Assembly (NCBI GenBank): GCA_038141705.1
Contig: JAYQIQ010000004.1
Location: 744,001 to 808,000 of the forward strand
Source: Eutrophomonas brisbanensis
GTDB lineage: Bacteria > Pseudomonadota > Gammaproteobacteria > Burkholderiales > Eutrophovitaceae
Direction: 5' to 3'
Length of the DNA stretch: 64,000 nucleotides
How positions within the stretch are numbered: position 1 is the stretch's first letter; each line of letters begins with the position of its first letter. The position numbers were made by a program, and so were the translations under genes. The notes under the pieces were generated by a model. It was not told where the DNA came from, did no database searches, and saw only the letters and a list, made by a program, of their open reading frames with translations. This document shows, one piece after another, positions 35,579 through 45,397 of the stretch.

Positions 35579-36730
35579 TTAGGTCTTAAATTTTTTGATA
35601 AGACGATCTATGTTGGATAGATCCTTAACAATCCATGGGACCTCGGCTAAAACACCAATTAGCGTGTGATCAAAGGTAATCGCTTTAGCGGCATATCCTT
35701 CAATAAATACTCCGAAGATAATTGTCAGTAGCGCATAACCAATCGCCGCACGAAAAGGTGAAGCATTTTGACGACCGCGTCGATCAGGCGCCCATAACTG
35801 CCCACTCCAAGCCAAGCCCCATGCGGCTCCATGAGTGAGTGCAAGACCGAGCATATCCCAGGGCGACAAGAGCCATATAGCTAACGCTGCGCCTGAAACC
35901 AGCAAGGCCAAACAGAGCTTGGCAAACATTGACGTAGTCCAGTGCGCGATCCATCTCCGCAACAACACCGCTGAACCGAACATCGCTACAAGATGCGCAA
36001 GCACCAACACCTGCGGCGGAATCGATTCTACTCGGCACAGAGCAACCATCACTGGAAGCGAAGCCATCATCGGAAGCATGGCTAGGCCCGCAAGAAGTAA
36101 CGGCCATTGTTCTAAATCACGCCAAGCGCCTACCGGCCACGCAGGCAGGGAGCAATCAAAAAGTCCTGCACGACAACCAGGGGCGCTTGCACGCTCCTCC
36201 AAATGAAACTGCAAGAGTACTAATATGCCGGCAAGTATTGACACAAATATAGCTAGATGCGTACTGAGCGTAGATAAATCTCCCAGATCCCCTAATATCA
36301 ATCCCGCACTCAACGCTCCGAGAGTCGCTGCAATCACGGGAGGTTCTGGTAACGCTTGACGGAAAAGCCGCAAACTTCTTACTACACCAGACGCTAACGC
36401 AGTCAGCGCTCCCCAAGAAAACAGAATCAGCACAACCGAAAGTAACCCACCACCGCGTACGGACCACACGAGCCCGACAACAGCCAACACCGCGCACCCA
36501 ATAATCGCGAGCGATCGCACACACCGCCGCATGTTCCCCCAAGTTCCCACACTCGCAGCTCCACCGAGGACTAATAGCCACAGCGCGACTAGCGCAAAAG
36601 CGCTCGCAAAGTTGGGTGTGAATTGCAAGGCAAGGGCAGCAATACCAATCCAACCAGAGACCAGTAACGCCCATGCGCACGCCCGACCAATCGTGAGACG
36701 AAGTAAAGACTGATCAATGAGAGAAGGCAC
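35579..36730 (-). CDS. Multi-pass membrane protein next to the CO dehydrogenase cluster
   Basis: A 383-residue protein with about nine to ten predicted membrane spans (for example WALLVSGWIGIAALALQF, LSVVLILFSWGALTALASG, LAMLPMMASLPVMVALC). It has no signature I recognise. It begins five bases after the nucleotidyltransferase gene and ends the cox-like operon. Other cox clusters also carry poly-helix proteins (CoxB, CoxC, CoxH, CoxK) of poorly known function, but identity with any of these cannot be shown here. The last 20 residues (LSNIDRLIKKFKT) are basic and soluble. Confidence 0.65.
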   Translation of the reverse strand: MPSLIDQSLLRLTIGRACAWALLVSGWIGIAALALQFTPNFASAFALVALWLLVLGGAASVGTWGNMRRCVRSLAIIGCAVLAVVGLVWSVRGGGLLSVVLILFSWGALTALASGVVRSLRLFRQALPEPPVIAATLGALSAGLILGDLGDLSTLSTHLAIFVSILAGILVLLQFHLEERASAPGCRAGLFDCSLPAWPVGAWRDLEQWPLLLAGLAMLPMMASLPVMVALCRVESIPPQVLVLAHLVAMFGSAVLLRRWIAHWTTSMFAKLCLALLVSGAALAIWLLSPWDMLGLALTHGAAWGLAWSGQLWAPDRRGRQNASPFRAAIGYALLTIIFGVFIEGYAAKAITFDHTLIGVLAEVPWIVKDLSNIDRLIKKFKT

Positions 36731-36734
36731 GCGT

Positions 36735-37430
36735 TCAAACTTGAGCGGTTGATAAAAGCTTACTCGGCCAACTTAAGGTATGCCCAGTTGAAGACTGGAA
36801 ATGCTCTAAATCTTCTGGCCGATCAATATCAAGAAAAAAATGTTCGTTCTCGGGCTCGAACCAAAAAACAGTCTCGGGATGTTTCTCTCGCCAATTACGG
36901 CACGTCAAATTTGCGTTCCCCGCGAGCCATTGTTCGCGAAGTGCCGCATCGAACATAACCGGGTTTCCCGGCGTCGAAATTCCATCTGAGGACAGAGTTC
37001 TCGGGACGACCATCGACTTTTCTCCGCGTCGGCGAAACGCGCTAATCAAAGAGGTAACGTCTTGCGCATCAACCAGCGGTTGATCCGCGAGAGCGACGAT
37101 AACGGAATCGAGTTTTGGGGATAACGCTTCAAGCCCAAGCCGAACTGATGACGCTTGGCCATCATCAGGGTTCGGATTACGCACCATCGTAATCGGAAAT
37201 TGTCCAATCGCCGCTTCAACATCTTCTGCGTAGTGACCCAGAACGACCGCAACCTCATCCACCCCCGCTCCAGACAGCGCAATGAGTTGACGCATCACAA
37301 GCGGAACGCCACCGAGCTCGAGTAAGGCTTTCGGTTTCCCTCCCAACCGTGATCCCGCCCCGGCTGCGAGTAATACCGCGCCCACACTCATACGGCTGTA
37401 GAGTCCATTCGCTTTATACGGGCATCCCAT
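36735..37430 (-). CDS. MobA-like molybdenum cofactor nucleotidyltransferase
   Basis: A 231-residue NTP-transferase of the MocA type, which makes the cytosine dinucleotide form of the molybdenum cofactor used by xanthine-dehydrogenase-family enzymes such as CO dehydrogenase. The motif VLLAAGAGSRLGGKPKALLELGGVPL at the N terminus and LADQPLVDAQDVTSLI in the middle are diagnostic; the C terminus has FFLDIDRPEDLEHFQ. The ATG at 37430 follows AAGGAGGAG by seven bases and so is the likely start, not the internal ATG 13 codons later. Inferred role: cofactor supply for CoxL. Confidence 0.82.
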   Translation of the reverse strand: MGCPYKANGLYSRMSVGAVLLAAGAGSRLGGKPKALLELGGVPLVMRQLIALSGAGVDEVAVVLGHYAEDVEAAIGQFPITMVRNPNPDDGQASSVRLGLEALSPKLDSVIVALADQPLVDAQDVTSLISAFRRRGEKSMVVPRTLSSDGISTPGNPVMFDAALREQWLAGNANLTCRNWREKHPETVFWFEPENEHFFLDIDRPEDLEHFQSSTGHTLSWPSKLLSTAQV

Positions 37431-37445
37431 GGTGTTCCCTCCTCC

Positions 37446-38597
37446 TTATTTCAGTGCATCAATCAACTTCGGTAATACTGCTTTCAAACTCGACAAATTC
37501 CCAGCTGGTGCCAACAAATCGAGATGTGGTAACGCTTCCTGCATCCCCTTACTGACCGGCTCATACCCTGGTTGGTTCATAAGTGGGTTAAGCCAAACGA
37601 GTCGCCTCGCTCGGCGCCGCAATTTTGCGAGAGCGCCAGCCAATGCATTCGTTTCTCCGGTATCATAACCGTCACTCAGTATGACGACTCCCGTTCGCGA
37701 GGTAACTAACCTCGAAGCATACTCCCGATTAAACTGCACCAAAGATTCACCGATACGCGTGCCCCCAGCCCAACCCTCAGCAAGCATATGCAAACGTTCC
37801 TGAGCACGCGCCGGATCGGGGTCGTGTAGCGCCTGAGAAACACTCGTCATGTGCGTGTGAAAAATAAACGTATGTACGTCGGGCATTTCTGCACCTAACG
37901 CACGCGCGAGACGTAGGTAAAAAAAACTGTATTGCACCATTGAGCGGCTCACGTCGATCAATAACACCAAGCGCGGACGAACGCGTCGACGGTTTCTCCA
38001 ATGTAGATGAAAAGGAGTTCCCCCACTTGCCACACTGCGCCGAATAGTAGAGGGTAGATCTAAGGTGGGTCCTTGGCGCTCTTTCGCCTGACGTCGCATT
38101 CGGATATAGCGGAGCTGGCGCGCGAAGTTACGCACAAGTGCCTCCACCTCAAGCAAATGCTCGCGCTGCATGAGCTCTCTAAAATCGGCCGAATTTAAAC
38201 GCGCCTGTCGGCTCGCAGTTTGGCGCGGTGTAATCTCATCTAACGTATCTTCGACAGTCTCGTCACGAAGGCTGGGTTGCCCCTGTGGTTCCTGACCAGT
38301 CAAAAATCCAAGTTGTCGATCAATTTTTTCCGGACGTTGCCACTGGTTCGCAGGTAAAAACCAAGCGTTAAATAATTTATCAAAACGTCGCCACTCATCA
38401 GCGCGACCACACAGAAGTACGCGCAAACTATCACGCAATATCTCTTGATCGAATAACCCTACGAGTCGAGAGACCCGAAGGATCTCCATCCCCGCACCCG
38501 CTCCTACGGAAAACCCATTGGCGTAAAGAAATGTAGAGAACCGAGCTAGTCGATCGCTGACTCGCTCCCCCAGAGCCGCATCCTCTGCACTTAGCAT
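37446..38597 (-). CDS. coxE: CoxE, von Willebrand A domain protein for CO dehydrogenase maturation
   Basis: A 383-residue VWA protein. The C-terminal VWA domain has RPRLVLLIDVSRSMVQYSFFYLRLARALG, with the MIDAS DxSxS motif, and VVILSDGYDTGETNALAGAL. CoxE acts with the AAA+ protein CoxD to insert the sulfurated copper site in CoxL; that role comes from the Afipia system. It overlaps the coxD stop by a few bases. Confidence 0.88.
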   Translation of the reverse strand: MLSAEDAALGERVSDRLARFSTFLYANGFSVGAGAGMEILRVSRLVGLFDQEILRDSLRVLLCGRADEWRRFDKLFNAWFLPANQWQRPEKIDRQLGFLTGQEPQGQPSLRDETVEDTLDEITPRQTASRQARLNSADFRELMQREHLLEVEALVRNFARQLRYIRMRRQAKERQGPTLDLPSTIRRSVASGGTPFHLHWRNRRRVRPRLVLLIDVSRSMVQYSFFYLRLARALGAEMPDVHTFIFHTHMTSVSQALHDPDPARAQERLHMLAEGWAGGTRIGESLVQFNREYASRLVTSRTGVVILSDGYDTGETNALAGALAKLRRRARRLVWLNPLMNQPGYEPVSKGMQEALPHLDLLAPAGNLSSLKAVLPKLIDALK

Positions 38598-39483
38598 GCT
38601 GCAGCTAAGCGAGCCACAACTTCCGGCGTCATCGTAACGTGGTCCTCACGCGTTTTAATGAGAGAACCAAGCGTTTGCACAATACGATCCACGCCATCTT
38701 TTTCAATGGTAGAAATGCCAAGCCGGAGCAATGCTGCGGTCCAATCGAGCGTTTCCGCTATCCCCGGTTTTTTCTGTAACTCAATTCTTCGCACCCCTTG
38801 TATAAATGCGACGATCTGACGTGCAAGTGCCGCGGGCGCCTCAGGAGCACGCGCTCGCACAATGGCTAACTCTTTCTCATAATCCGGGTAGTCGATGTAT
38901 TGATAAAAACATCGGCGACGTAGCGCATCGGATAACTCTCGTGTTCCGTTAGAGGTAATTACGACGAAGGGACGACTACTCGCCTCTATCGTCCCTAACT
39001 CGGGAATCGACATCTGAAAATCAGAAAGCAATTCGAGTAGATACGCTTCAAACGCCTCATCGGCTCGATCAACCTCATCAATCAGCAGCACGGGTGATTG
39101 GTCACACGTAATCGCTTCAAGCAATGGACGCTTCAGTAGGTAGCGTTCAGAGAAAATATCTTTTTCTTTCTGAGCAACGCCTCGCTCATCGTGTTCGAGT
39201 AACTTAATCGCAAGCAATTGTCTCTGGTAATTCCACTCGTACATCGCCGAGTGAGAGTCTAGTCCTTCATAACATTGGATTCGTATCAGTCGGGTTTGCA
39301 GCAAACTCGCGAGCACTTTCGCAATTTCTGTTTTACCGACGCCAGGATCTCCTCGAGTAAGAGCGGACGTTTTAACTCCTGCATCAACAACAGAGCAGCA
39401 ACCAAACTGGGTTCAGCGATATAGCCGGCTCGTGCTAAATCCTCTTCAACTTTGGTCAATGCTTTCGCACGATCAACACTCAT
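38591..39483 (-). CDS. coxD: CoxD, MoxR-type AAA+ ATPase (frameshifted)
   Basis: An AAA+ chaperone for copper-site assembly in CO dehydrogenase. The N terminus is MSVDRAKALTKVEEDLARAGY. The frame breaks at about 39351 (GG where GGG is expected); the next frame yields the Walker A GDPGVGKTEIAKVLASLLQ, Walker B SPVLLIDEVDRADEAFEAYLLELL and the sensor-1 region VVITSNGTRELSDALRRRCFY. Joined it is about 297 residues, normal for CoxD. The start chosen is the ATG at 39483, 17 codons into the longer frame. Gene order with coxE supports the name. Confidence 0.85.
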
Positions 39484-39485
39484 TA

Positions 39486-40100
39486 CTACTTCTTCGCAAA
39501 AAGGGAACGGAACCAATCTTTGATCATGCCCCATACGAGCCCAAACGCATTGAGCTCTGAAACTTGTGGTTCGGATCTCACATCGGACGCGGACGTCGAC
39601 GTCCCAGCGCCAGAGGCCGATTCGTTGGCATCAACATCAGCGGCTACATTCTGCAACTGCGCTCCAAAGTTTGCCGCAAACTGTTTTAATACTTGATCAG
39701 CTACTGCATTCATCATACGCCCACCAAACGCGGCAGCCTTCCCACTGACTGAGACTTCACTTTGTCCTACTAACACACAATTATCACCATCGACAGATTC
39801 AATACGAGCGGTGAGATCCATCGCTGCGCCAGAGCTGCCAGTAGAGTCCGTACCTTTGCCTACCAGATTCAGCGTGTTGGTTGATGCATCAATACTTTTG
39901 ACTTCAATTTCGCCCCGAAAAGACATCGTTGCAGGACCAAATTTCACACTGACCGTTCCTTTGTAATTTTGGTCGTCCAATCGCTCAGTAATCTTGGCGC
40001 CCGGCATGCAAGCCGCCACGCTTTCTATATTTTGCAAAAGCGCCCAGGCACGCTGAGCAGATCCAGCCATGGGAAATGTTTTCTCTAAGCTAACATTCAT
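39486..40100 (-). CDS. coxG: CoxG, SRPBCC-family membrane anchor of CO dehydrogenase
   Basis: A 204-residue protein with a ligand-binding SRPBCC domain: VSLEKTFPMAGSAQRAWALLQNIESVAACMPGAKITE, VSVKFGPATMSFRGEIEV and VVGQSEVSVSGKAAAFGGRMM, all CoxG hallmarks. The C terminus is a serine/alanine-rich linker and a weak hydrophobic helix (FGLVWGMIKDWFRSLFAKK) that could attach CO dehydrogenase to the membrane, as reported for CoxG homologues. Located between coxL and coxD. Confidence 0.87.
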   Translation of the reverse strand: MNVSLEKTFPMAGSAQRAWALLQNIESVAACMPGAKITERLDDQNYKGTVSVKFGPATMSFRGEIEVKSIDASTNTLNLVGKGTDSTGSSGAAMDLTARIESVDGDNCVLVGQSEVSVSGKAAAFGGRMMNAVADQVLKQFAANFGAQLQNVAADVDANESASGAGTSTSASDVRSEPQVSELNAFGLVWGMIKDWFRSLFAKK

Positions 40101-40153
40101 AATCTCACCCGACCTAAAAAATTGGACCCTCCGAGAGAGGGTCCAGATTAGTC

Positions 40154-42567
40154 TTAACGTTTGTTCACACCCAGCGCATTACACTGCTTCCAAACACGGT
40201 ATGCATTGTGCGGCATGTCCATGTGGGTAACACCTAAATGCGCAAACGCATCCACTACTGCGTTTGTAAAACATGGGATACCACCAACGTGGGGCGATTC
40301 GGCGACACCTTTTGCTCCAATCGGATGATGTGGACACGGTGTTACCGTATGGTCCGTTTCCCAACTGGGAGTCTCGACTGCCGTGGGGAGGAAGTAATCC
40401 ATATACGTATTCCCGAGGTGGTTGCCGCTCTCATCAAATGGAAGCTGCTGACCCATCGCGACAGCGAATGCCTCAGTCAACCCGCCGTCGATTTGACCTT
40501 CGATAATCATCGGATTAATTCGAGTGCCACAATCATCAAGCGCGTAGAACCGCCGGATCTTTGTCTCTCCCGTGAACTTATCGATATCGACAACACACAC
40601 ATACGCGCCGAACGGATAGGTGAGGTTAGGTGGATCGTAGTAAGACACCGCATTCAGCCCTTGTTCCATCCCGTCTGGCAAATTACCCGTGTGAGAAACA
40701 AGACAAATTTCCTTCATCGTTTTAAATTGTGAGGGATTGCCTTTTACCTTAAAGCGATCAATTTCCCACTCAAGATCTCCTTCGGCAACCTCGAGCAAAT
40801 GTGCCGCAATCTTTTTGGCTTTGTCCTTTATCTTACGTGCGGCCTGAGCGGTCGCAGCGCCAGATACCGGGGTAGAACGCGACCCCCATGTCCCAGCACC
40901 GTAAGGAGACTTATCTGTGTCGCCTTCTTCGACAACAATATCAGCAGCAGGCAACCCCAATTCGGTAGCGATAATTTGCGCGTACGTGGTGTAGTGGCCT
41001 TGCCCCTGAGTCATTGTTCCCAATCGGGCAATGACACCACCCGTCGGATGTACTCGTATTTCGCAACTATCGAATAATCCGATACCAAGAATGTCTGCAA
41101 CCTTGGTGGGCCCAGCACCCACAATTTCGGTGAACGTCGACAAACCGATTCCCATCAATGTGGGGCAATCTGGATCTGCGCGTTTGGCAGCTTGTTCTTT
41201 TAGAAGACCATCGTAATCCACTGCAGCGAGAACCTTATCTAGCGCGGTGTCGTAATCCCCAGAATCAAGAGTCCAACCAAATGGCGTTGTGAATGGGAAC
41301 TGATCCTTCTTGACGAAATTACGTCGGCGAATCTCGGCCTTGTCCATTCCCATTTTCTGCGCCAACACATCGATCATCCGCTCAATCAGGTAGACCGCCT
41401 CCGTAACACGTAGCGAGCAGCGATAAGCAACACCTCCAGGGGCTTTATTTGTAAATACGGCATCGACTCGGCAATACGCGTTTGGAATTGCATAGGAGCC
41501 CGTACAAATCGAGAAAAGCCCCGCAGGAAATTTAGTAGCGGATACATGGGAATTGAAAGCACCGTGGTCGGCCAACGCCGTGAATCGAAGTCCCTTAATC
41601 ACGCCATTCTTATCAGCCGCTAATTCGCCAACACCATGATAATCACGCGCAAAACTCGTCGTAGAAAGATTCTCCGTTCGCGACTCTACCCATTTCACCG
41701 GCACACCGGTAACGATGGAAGCAACTGTAGCTACAACATACCCTGGATAGATTGGCACCTTGTTACCAAATCCACCACCGATATCACCGCCCACGACTCG
41801 GATCTTACTTTCGGCGATCCCAGATAGCATCGCAAGTACTGTACGGAATAAATGTGGAACCTGCGTTGAAACATAAAGCGTCAAATTCCCGGTGGACTTA
41901 ACAAAAGATGCAACACATCCACATGTCTCTAGCGGATTAGGTGCACGCGGGGATTTAAAATTTCTTCACGTACTACCACATCCGCGCTTTCAAACGCCGC
42001 ATCGGCGGCATCTTTGTCACCGGCTTCCCAAGTAAAAATATGATTTGGATGCGTTCGCGGACCGTGCGTTAAATCATCCTTATCGGCTATGTCTTCTCGC
42101 AAGACTGGTGCGTCTGGAAGCATCGCTTTCTTGGGATCCACGATCGCAGGTAGCTCCTCGTAATCAACTTCAACGAGCGCAGCGCCATCGGCGGCGGCAT
42201 AACGATCCGTTGCCAATACCATCGCAACCTCTTGCAGCTGGAAGTGAACTTTCTCATCCGCAAGCACGGCCTGTACGTCACCTCCAACGGTTGGCATCCA
42301 ATCCAGTTTTACGGGCTTTAGATCCTCGGCAGTCAACACCGCTACAACACCTGGGCTTGCAAGCGCCTTACTTTTGTCTATCTTTTTAATTCTTGCATGC
42401 GCGTAAGGGCTTCGTACTAATGACCCGAACAACATACCCGGTAGCTTGATGTCGTCTACGTATGAGCCTTGACCTCGAATAAACCGGGCATCTTCCTTAC
42501 GAAGCAGTGATGCCCCCATCCCCTGCAAACTTTCTTCACGTTCTTTTAAATCGGCCTCATTTCCCAT
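40154..42567 (-). CDS. coxL: Aerobic CO dehydrogenase large subunit, form I-like (frameshifted)
   Basis: The molybdopterin/copper subunit oxidises CO to CO2. The N-terminal frame (MGNEADLKEREESLQGMG, KEDARFIRGQGSYVDDIKLPGMLFGS) breaks at 41940 (GG on the plus strand where GGG is expected) and continues as PNPLETCGCVASFVKSTGNLTLYVSTQ. Joined length is about 804 residues, as in known CoxL. The active-site loop reads GGVAYRCSLRVTEAVYLIERMID: the copper-binding cysteine is kept and the loop is form I type (AYxCSFR) except leucine for phenylalanine. The codon is CTA, two changes from TTC. Order M-S-L also fits form I. Confidence 0.9.
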
Positions 42568-42594
42568 TTAAAATTCTCCATTTTTTTGTCAGTA

Positions 42595-43080
42595 TCAGGC
42601 AGCAGATGCAGCCAATTTTTTTGCAGCAAGCTGCACTGCCTTAACAATGTTTTGATATCCGGTGCATCTGCACAGATTCCCAGCAATGCCGTAACGAATT
42701 TGCTCTTCCGTAGGATTGGGGTTCTCTTGCAGCAAGCGGTACGCCCGCGTCAACATACCTGGTGTGCAGTAACCACACTGCAACCCGTGCGCTTCATGGA
42801 ATGCTTGCTGAACGGCATGCAATTCCCCGCCCTGCTCTAAACCTTCCACCGTGACTAAATCTGATCCGTCGCATTGAACCGTCAATACGGTGCAAGACTT
42901 AAGCGATTTGCCATCCACATCCACTGTGCATGCCCCGCAATGCGAAGTCTCGCAGCCGATGTGTGGGCCCGTATGAAGCAATTTTTCACGAAGGGTATGA
43001 ATTAATAATTCCCTCGGCTCTACCTCAACACTAGCCGGTTTGCCGTTGAGCGTAAAAGAAACCTGATGCGTAGTTGCCAT
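42595..43080 (-). CDS. coxS: Aerobic CO dehydrogenase small (2Fe-2S) subunit
   Basis: A 161-residue iron-sulfur protein that carries electrons from CoxL to CoxM. Eight ligand cysteines are in two motifs: GCETSHCGACTVDVDGKSLKSC and CGYCTPGMLTRAY with NLCRCTGYQNI. Starting ATG at 43080 (MATTHQVSFTLNGKPASVEV) gives the usual length; the longer frame adds 14 residues overlapping coxM. Between coxM and coxL on the minus strand. Confidence 0.93.
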   Translation of the reverse strand: MATTHQVSFTLNGKPASVEVEPRELLIHTLREKLLHTGPHIGCETSHCGACTVDVDGKSLKSCTVLTVQCDGSDLVTVEGLEQGGELHAVQQAFHEAHGLQCGYCTPGMLTRAYRLLQENPNPTEEQIRYGIAGNLCRCTGYQNIVKAVQLAAKKLAASAA

Positions 43081-43093
43081 GTTTAATTTCTCC

Positions 43094-43964
43094 TCAGCGA
43101 TTGATCGCCCGATCATGGGCAATTTGTAGGGCTCGACGAGTCATCTCGCCACACATTGCCCGCTTGTATTCTTCATCTCCGCGCAGATCTGGCATTGGGT
43201 CACAGATACTCATCGCCAATTGTGCGGCCTCATTCAAACTCGCGTTATTGATTTGCTTACCCGTCAACGACTCCTCGGCAGCGGTTGCCCTTAACGCAGT
43301 CGATGCTGCATTAGTAAGCGCAATTCTCACTGAACTCACAACGTCACCATTCATCTCGAGCACTACCGCGGTTGCGGCGGTCGCATAATCACCAGTTTTA
43401 CGCTTGAGCTTTTGGTAACTGACGCCTGCGCCGGCGGGTGGAATCGGCACGCGAACCTGGGTGAGAATTTCTCCGGGCTCAAGCAAAGTCATGTACAAAC
43501 CCAAAAAATAACCGTCAGCTTTCACCACACGTTCTCCCTGAGGCCCGGTTAACACAAATGATGCATCCAGCGCCATCATGAGCGCAGGATGATCATTACC
43601 CGGATCTCCATGAGATATATCACCTCCGATGGTACCTTTCGAGCGAACCTGCGGGTCAGCAATAAGTCTCGCCCCCTCGACCAACAGAGGTATTTTCTCA
43701 GCGAGCAAATCAGAATTTACAAGATCTTCCTCAGTAGTCATGGCGCCGATGTGAATTTCGTTTCCTACCTGACTGATTCCCCGTAGGCTGTCAATTCGAC
43801 GTAAATCTATTAAATGGGCTGGCTCCGCAAAAACGAAGCTTCATCATCGGCAACAGACTATGACCGCCCGCTAAAATTTTAGCGTCGTCACCTAAATCAC
43901 CGAGTAACTTGAGTGCCTCCGGAAGTGAATTCGGGGCATGGTATTCGAATGGTGCAGTTATCAC
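43094..43964 (-). CDS. coxM: Aerobic CO dehydrogenase medium (FAD) subunit (frameshifted)
   Basis: The flavoprotein subunit passing electrons to the quinone pool. From GTG at 43964 (GGGAGAGG before it) it reads FEYHAPNSLPEALKLLGDLGDDAKILAGGHSLLPMMKLRF, with the FAD-pyrophosphate motif AGGHSLLP. At 43829-43833 (AAAAA) the frame shifts; removing one base continues AEPAHLIDLRRIDSLRGISQVGNEIHIGAM and then DPQVRSKGTIGGDISHGDPGNDHPA, the second FAD motif. The joined product is about 290 residues, as in known CoxM. The 275 bases up to the DUF2889 gene hold its promoter; I see no coding signal there. Confidence 0.9.
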
Positions 43965-44239
43965 GTTCCTCTCCCTTAAGAACTTAGCGAAAAATCATGC
44001 TGCTTATAATTTAATTATTGTGCCCCTGTGAACATGGGACTTTTTTATAGCGTATCTACATTGATACTCTCTTATGACAAAAAGTTCTACGTATTAATAG
44101 GTACAAATGACGCTGCGGCGCATCAATTCTTGGGCCCATGATCGAGCTGAGAATTTTTTGAAGCAGCAAAATCCATATCAACCACATGAATTTTGTTCTA
44201 TGGATTAAGGTGTTAGGGGAGCTTAAAGGCCTGCGAACT

Positions 44240-44797
44240 TTATTGGGTTCCAGTGTAATAATCCGGATGCCGAATCTTGACGACAATACTGTCGGGTGCA
44301 TACGCGTGGCAACTGCCAATGAGCGCTGGTTTTTCAACCCGTCCCGCTTGGCGATCTCTCGCCACACGATCGTGGTACGTGGTTTGAAAACACGTCGTCG
44401 CAATTGGACCCAGTAACTCAACCAAATGTGTGCAACCGTTGATACCCCCTAAGAGCTCGGTAACTTTTTTTCTCCAACCTCGCGTGATCGAGAGTCCTAT
44501 GAGCCGTTTAAAGTTCGGTGTGATCTCGCCACAAATCTTATATGGCCCCCAAATATTTCTCGCTTCAATATCCACCACATTAAGATCTAAGTCCACGGTC
44601 AGTCGGATCCACATTTCATGAATCGGCTCTCCGGGTTTGACAAGTCCACGATCCATATTTTCAAAGTCGTGGTCTTTTACGTCGATCAGTGTTCCCTCCA
44701 CATCATAAAGGCCGTCTTGGCGACGAAATCCATTCACCTCAATGCGACGTGTATGCAGTAATTCTCTTTCAACAGACTCTGGAATAATTGCGTTCAC
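44240..44797 (-). CDS. DUF2889 family protein
   Basis: A 185-residue cytoplasmic protein with the DUF2889 pattern: LLHTRRIEVNGFRRQDGLYDVEGTLIDVKDHDF, EPIHEMWIRLTVDLDLNVVDIEA and RGWRKKVTELLGGINGCTHLVELLGPIATTCFQT. The function of this family is unknown; genes often appear in xenobiotic or acyl-CoA contexts. It is divergent from the thioesterase gene at 44933, and the 135-base gap has an ATTGA-N6-TCAAT inverted repeat at 44862-44877. Confidence 0.82.
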   Translation of the reverse strand: MNAIIPESVERELLHTRRIEVNGFRRQDGLYDVEGTLIDVKDHDFENMDRGLVKPGEPIHEMWIRLTVDLDLNVVDIEARNIWGPYKICGEITPNFKRLIGLSITRGWRKKVTELLGGINGCTHLVELLGPIATTCFQTTYHDRVARDRQAGRVEKPALIGSCHAYAPDSIVVKIRHPDYYTGTQ

Positions 44798-44932
44798 TAC
44801 TTTCCTTTTTATTCAATTTATTTTGGAAAAATCACCATCGAACCTATAGGCCCATGCGTAGATTGAATCAAATCAATAGCGCCCTTTTTTTGGTGTAGTC
44901 TTGTTCTATCAAATCAAGTTAGATTAAACCGC

Positions 44933-45352
44933 ATGGCGCCACAAAAACAAGTAAAACACCAATGTGAGATTGTCATTACCTTTGGTGATTGCGATCCTGC
45001 AGGCATTGTATTTTATCCAAATTTCTATCGATTTATTGACCGAACATTCCACGATTGGTTAAGAAAGTGGGGAAGCCATGACAAATTGGCAGCGCGCGTT
45101 GATGGACTTGCTCTGGGACTAATAGACTGTGGTGCGACTTTCCATCATGTGGTTCGAGATGGTGATGTGCTCAAGGTAGAGCTGTTCATCACCGAATGGA
45201 AACGCAAGACGTTCAAGGTGGAATATGAGGCGTTTACTAATAATATTCTCTGTCTTACCGCGTTTGAAGTAAGAGGGTTATTCCAAATTACTGAGGACAA
45301 AATAAGAGCGGGAGAGGTCGCACCATTGAGAGCGATTATCGATTCTCAGTAG
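44933..45352 (+). CDS. 4-hydroxybenzoyl-CoA thioesterase family (hotdog) thioesterase
   Basis: A 139-residue hotdog-fold acyl-CoA thioesterase. The N-terminal VITFGDCDPAGIVFYPNFYRFIDRTFHDW has the catalytic aspartate (in CDPAGIVFYPNFY), the hallmark of 4HBT enzymes. The substrate is unknown. Its closest neighbours are the DUF2889 protein (divergent) and the sugar dehydrogenase 45 bases downstream. Confidence 0.87.
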   Translation: MAPQKQVKHQCEIVITFGDCDPAGIVFYPNFYRFIDRTFHDWLRKWGSHDKLAARVDGLALGLIDCGATFHHVVRDGDVLKVELFITEWKRKTFKVEYEAFTNNILCLTAFEVRGLFQITEDKIRAGEVAPLRAIIDSQ

Positions 45353-45397
45353 TAGATGTAGTATGGGTTTGAGAGCTAATCAATCGGAGAACATGAT

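Noticed and set aside
44056..44421. A 121-residue minus-strand frame overlapping the end of the DUF2889 gene
   Set aside because: The composition is basic and non-conserved, the overlap is in another frame, and no ribosome-binding site is apparent.
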